Shown here: one piece after another, positions 4,901 to 6,090 of the stretch
Layout of the letters: the number at the start of each line of letters is the position of its first letter
Numbering within the stretch: position 1 is the first letter of the stretch
DNA from: Acidimicrobiia bacterium
Lineage (GTDB): Bacteria > Actinomycetota > Acidimicrobiia > Spongiisociales > UBA5794
Length of the DNA: 6,090 nucleotides
Direction: 5' to 3'
Assembly: GCA_030599515.1 (NCBI GenBank)
Contig: JAUVNV010000156.1
Coordinates: 1 to 6,090 of the forward strand
Translations under genes and position numbers: made by a program
The notes under the pieces: generated by a model
Database searches by the model: none
Seen by the model: the letters and a program-made list of their open reading frames with translations, nothing else
What the model was told of the DNA's origin: nothing

Positions 4901-5977
4901 ATGGACTATCGATCTCTTCCGAAGGCTCTCCTCCACGACCACCTGGACGGTGGTGTACGCGTCGAGACCATCCTCGACCTGGCCGATGCTCAGGGCTACA
5001 CGGGTCTGCCTGCCGTAGATGTTGACGGCCTCGGCGAGTGGTTCAACCAGGGTCGGTCGGGTTCCTTGGAGCGCTACCTCGAGGCGTTCACGCACACGGT
5101 TGCAGTGATGAGCAGCGAGGCCGCCATCCAGAGGATCGCGTACGAGACCGGCATCGATCTTGCCGCCGACGGAGTCGTCTACGCGGAAATCCGCTTCGGG
5201 CCGAGCCTTCACATGATCCACGGCTTGACACGCGAAGCAGCGATCGAGGCGGTCCTCGACGGATTCGCTGCAGCGCATCGTGAGACGGGGATCGTGTTGT
5301 ACGCCATCGCGTCCGCTCTTCGCCACGAAACCGACTCCGAAGAGGTCGTACGCGCGGCGATCCCCTATCTCGATCGGGGTCTCGTCGCATTCGATCTTGC
5401 AGGCCCCGAAGCCGGTTTCCCCGCCGACGATCACCTCGCCGCCTGCCGACTCGCTCGAGAGGCGGGCCTCGGCTTGACGATCCATGCAGGAGAGGCCGAT
5501 TCGGCATCGTCGATCTGGAGGGCCGTGGCGAGGTGCGGGGCGACGAGGGTCGGTCACGGTGTCCGCATCGTCGATGAGACCGACTTCGATCGGACCGCGA
5601 TCTCGACCTTTGGCCCACTGGCACGCAGGATCCGTGACCATCGCGTCTGCCTCGAGGTAGCGATCACGTCGAACCTCGACACGTCGGCGTTCCCTTCGGC
5701 AACCGAACACCCCTTCGGGGCGCTCTACAGGAGCGGTTTCGCGGTCACACTGAACACGGACAACCGTCTCATGAGCCGGGTCAGTCTCACCGACGAGTAC
5801 GAACTCGCGGCGACCACGTTCGACCTCGGACCGGCAGATCTCGCGCAGATCACGGTCAACGCCCTCCAAGCCGGCTTCGGTGACTGGCCGGAGCGTCGAC
5901 GCCTGATCGACGAGGTGGTTCGCCCCGCCTACGCCAGTGTCGAATCGAGCCAGGCGGCGATCTCGGAGAGCACCTGA
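4901..5977 (+). CDS. add: Adenosine deaminase
   Basis: Zinc-dependent cytosolic enzyme converting adenosine (and deoxyadenosine) to inosine in purine salvage; 358 residues, normal for the family. The TIM-barrel metal and active-site motifs are all present: LLHDHLDGG with metal ligands His12 and His14 and Asp16, SGSLERYLEAFTHTVAVM (53-70), VVYAEIRFGPSLH (92-104), IHAGEA with His195 and catalytic Glu198, RVGHGVRIV with His219, and LNTDNRLMS with metal ligand Asp287. The residue after Asp287 is Asn, where mammalian enzymes have Asp. The M. tuberculosis Add sequence, as I remember it, has the same TDNRLMS, so this is a lineage trait. The usual CPTSN-type motif reads AITSN (254-258). ATG 4901 begins a standard N-terminus. 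The frame is open from 4745, but that part overlaps the GNAT-like gene. The start appears leaderless. The last 49 bp overlap the opposing hydrolase gene. Confidence 0.96.
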   Translation: MDYRSLPKALLHDHLDGGVRVETILDLADAQGYTGLPAVDVDGLGEWFNQGRSGSLERYLEAFTHTVAVMSSEAAIQRIAYETGIDLAADGVVYAEIRFGPSLHMIHGLTREAAIEAVLDGFAAAHRETGIVLYAIASALRHETDSEEVVRAAIPYLDRGLVAFDLAGPEAGFPADDHLAACRLAREAGLGLTIHAGEADSASSIWRAVARCGATRVGHGVRIVDETDFDRTAISTFGPLARRIRDHRVCLEVAITSNLDTSAFPSATEHPFGALYRSGFAVTLNTDNRLMSRVSLTDEYELAATTFDLGPADLAQITVNALQAGFGDWPERRRLIDEVVRPAYASVESSQAAISEST

Positions 5978-6090
5978 ACCTGTTCCGGTTCGTTGTGCAG
6001 TTCGTGTCGGAGTCCCGGGTAGACCTTCCGGTCCACCGAGTCCAGCGCGGCGAGCGGCGCAGACGCCGATGGAGGCACCAGCGGATCATC
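5929..6090 (-). CDS. Alpha/beta hydrolase, monoacylglycerol-lipase-like (C-terminal fragment)
   Basis: Partial gene running in from beyond the right edge; only the last 53 residues and a TAG stop are in the window. The first visible residues, DDPLVPP, match the strand-7 region that carries the catalytic Asp of serine hydrolases. VYPGLRHELHNEPEQ at 23-37 of the fragment carries the catalytic His (His29) in the arrangement of monoacylglycerol lipases (Hydrolase_4), where the human enzyme has YHVLHKE. It closes with a helix, VLSEIAAWLDSTLA. Such enzymes cleave monoacylglycerols or lysophospholipid-like esters; the nucleophile Ser is outside the window, so the substrate is open. It is convergent with add and overlaps its 3' end by 49 bp, leaving no room for a terminator between the genes. 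Confidence 0.82.
   Translation of the reverse strand, partial: DDPLVPPSASAPLAALDSVDRKVYPGLRHELHNEPEQVQVLSEIAAWLDSTLA

Noticed and set aside
5758..5766. Asn288 in place of the second Asp of the adenosine deaminase TDD motif
   Set aside because: I first read it as a lost active-site residue, but the M. tuberculosis Add sequence as I recall it also has TDNRLMS, so it is probably normal for actinobacterial enzymes.
4844..5869. 341-codon open frame antisense to adenosine deaminase
   Set aside because: It lies almost wholly opposite a gene with complete catalytic motifs, has no recognisable domain, and such long antisense frames are expected in GC-rich coding DNA.
5976..5991. GAACC-TGTTCC-GGTTC hairpin just after the add stop
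   Set aside because: Only a 5-bp stem, no T-run follows, and it lies inside the hydrolase coding sequence, so a terminator cannot be supported.
5856..6089. 77-codon minus-strand frame at the right edge, rich in Arg
   Set aside because: The neighbouring frame encodes the true alpha/beta hydrolase C-terminus with catalytic Asp and His; this one has only low-complexity Arg/Ser/Pro.

Overview
This is a GC-rich, gene-dense bacterial window with no tRNA, rRNA, CRISPR array, insertion sequence or phage gene that I can see. The adenosine deaminase has the N-terminus and the LNTDNRLMS active-site segment that I recall from Mycobacterium tuberculosis Add. A DUF1918-like small protein is also present, and several genes appear leaderless. 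Together these suggest an actinobacterium. An uncultured or deep-branching lineage such as Acidimicrobiia is plausible, but the class is a guess.

Layout: A divergent promoter region (about 3594-3726) splits the window. To the left, on the minus strand, five genes run in one direction with small gaps: a DUF1918-like 59-residue protein (3593-3414), a YqgE/AlgH protein (3363-2812), ribonuclease HII (2803-2072), an MscS-type mechanosensitive channel (2075-1203) and a glutaryl-CoA-dehydrogenase-like acyl-CoA dehydrogenase (1192-8). rnhB and the channel gene overlap by four bases (ATGA). To the right, on the plus strand, are a YbhB/YbcL (PEBP) protein (3727-4350), a small divergent GNAT-like protein (4399-4890) and adenosine deaminase (4901-5977). 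At the right edge, the C-terminal end of an alpha/beta hydrolase (monoacylglycerol-lipase-like) enters on the minus strand. Its 3' end overlaps that of the deaminase gene by 49 bp.

How the genes fit together: they look like housekeeping and general metabolism rather than one pathway: RNA removal from DNA (RNase HII), osmotic protection (MscS), lysine/tryptophan or aromatic acyl-CoA breakdown (GCDH) and purine salvage (ADA). The most notable signal is regulatory. Three genes (gcdH-like, GNAT-like, add) lack a Shine-Dalgarno sequence and instead have TAGNNT followed by exactly seven bases and then ATG, the geometry of a -10 box feeding a leaderless mRNA. At gcdH and add, the TAG of this box is also the stop codon of the preceding gene, so pairs that look like simple operons probably contain internal promoters. 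I did not find a convincing undescribed multi-gene system.
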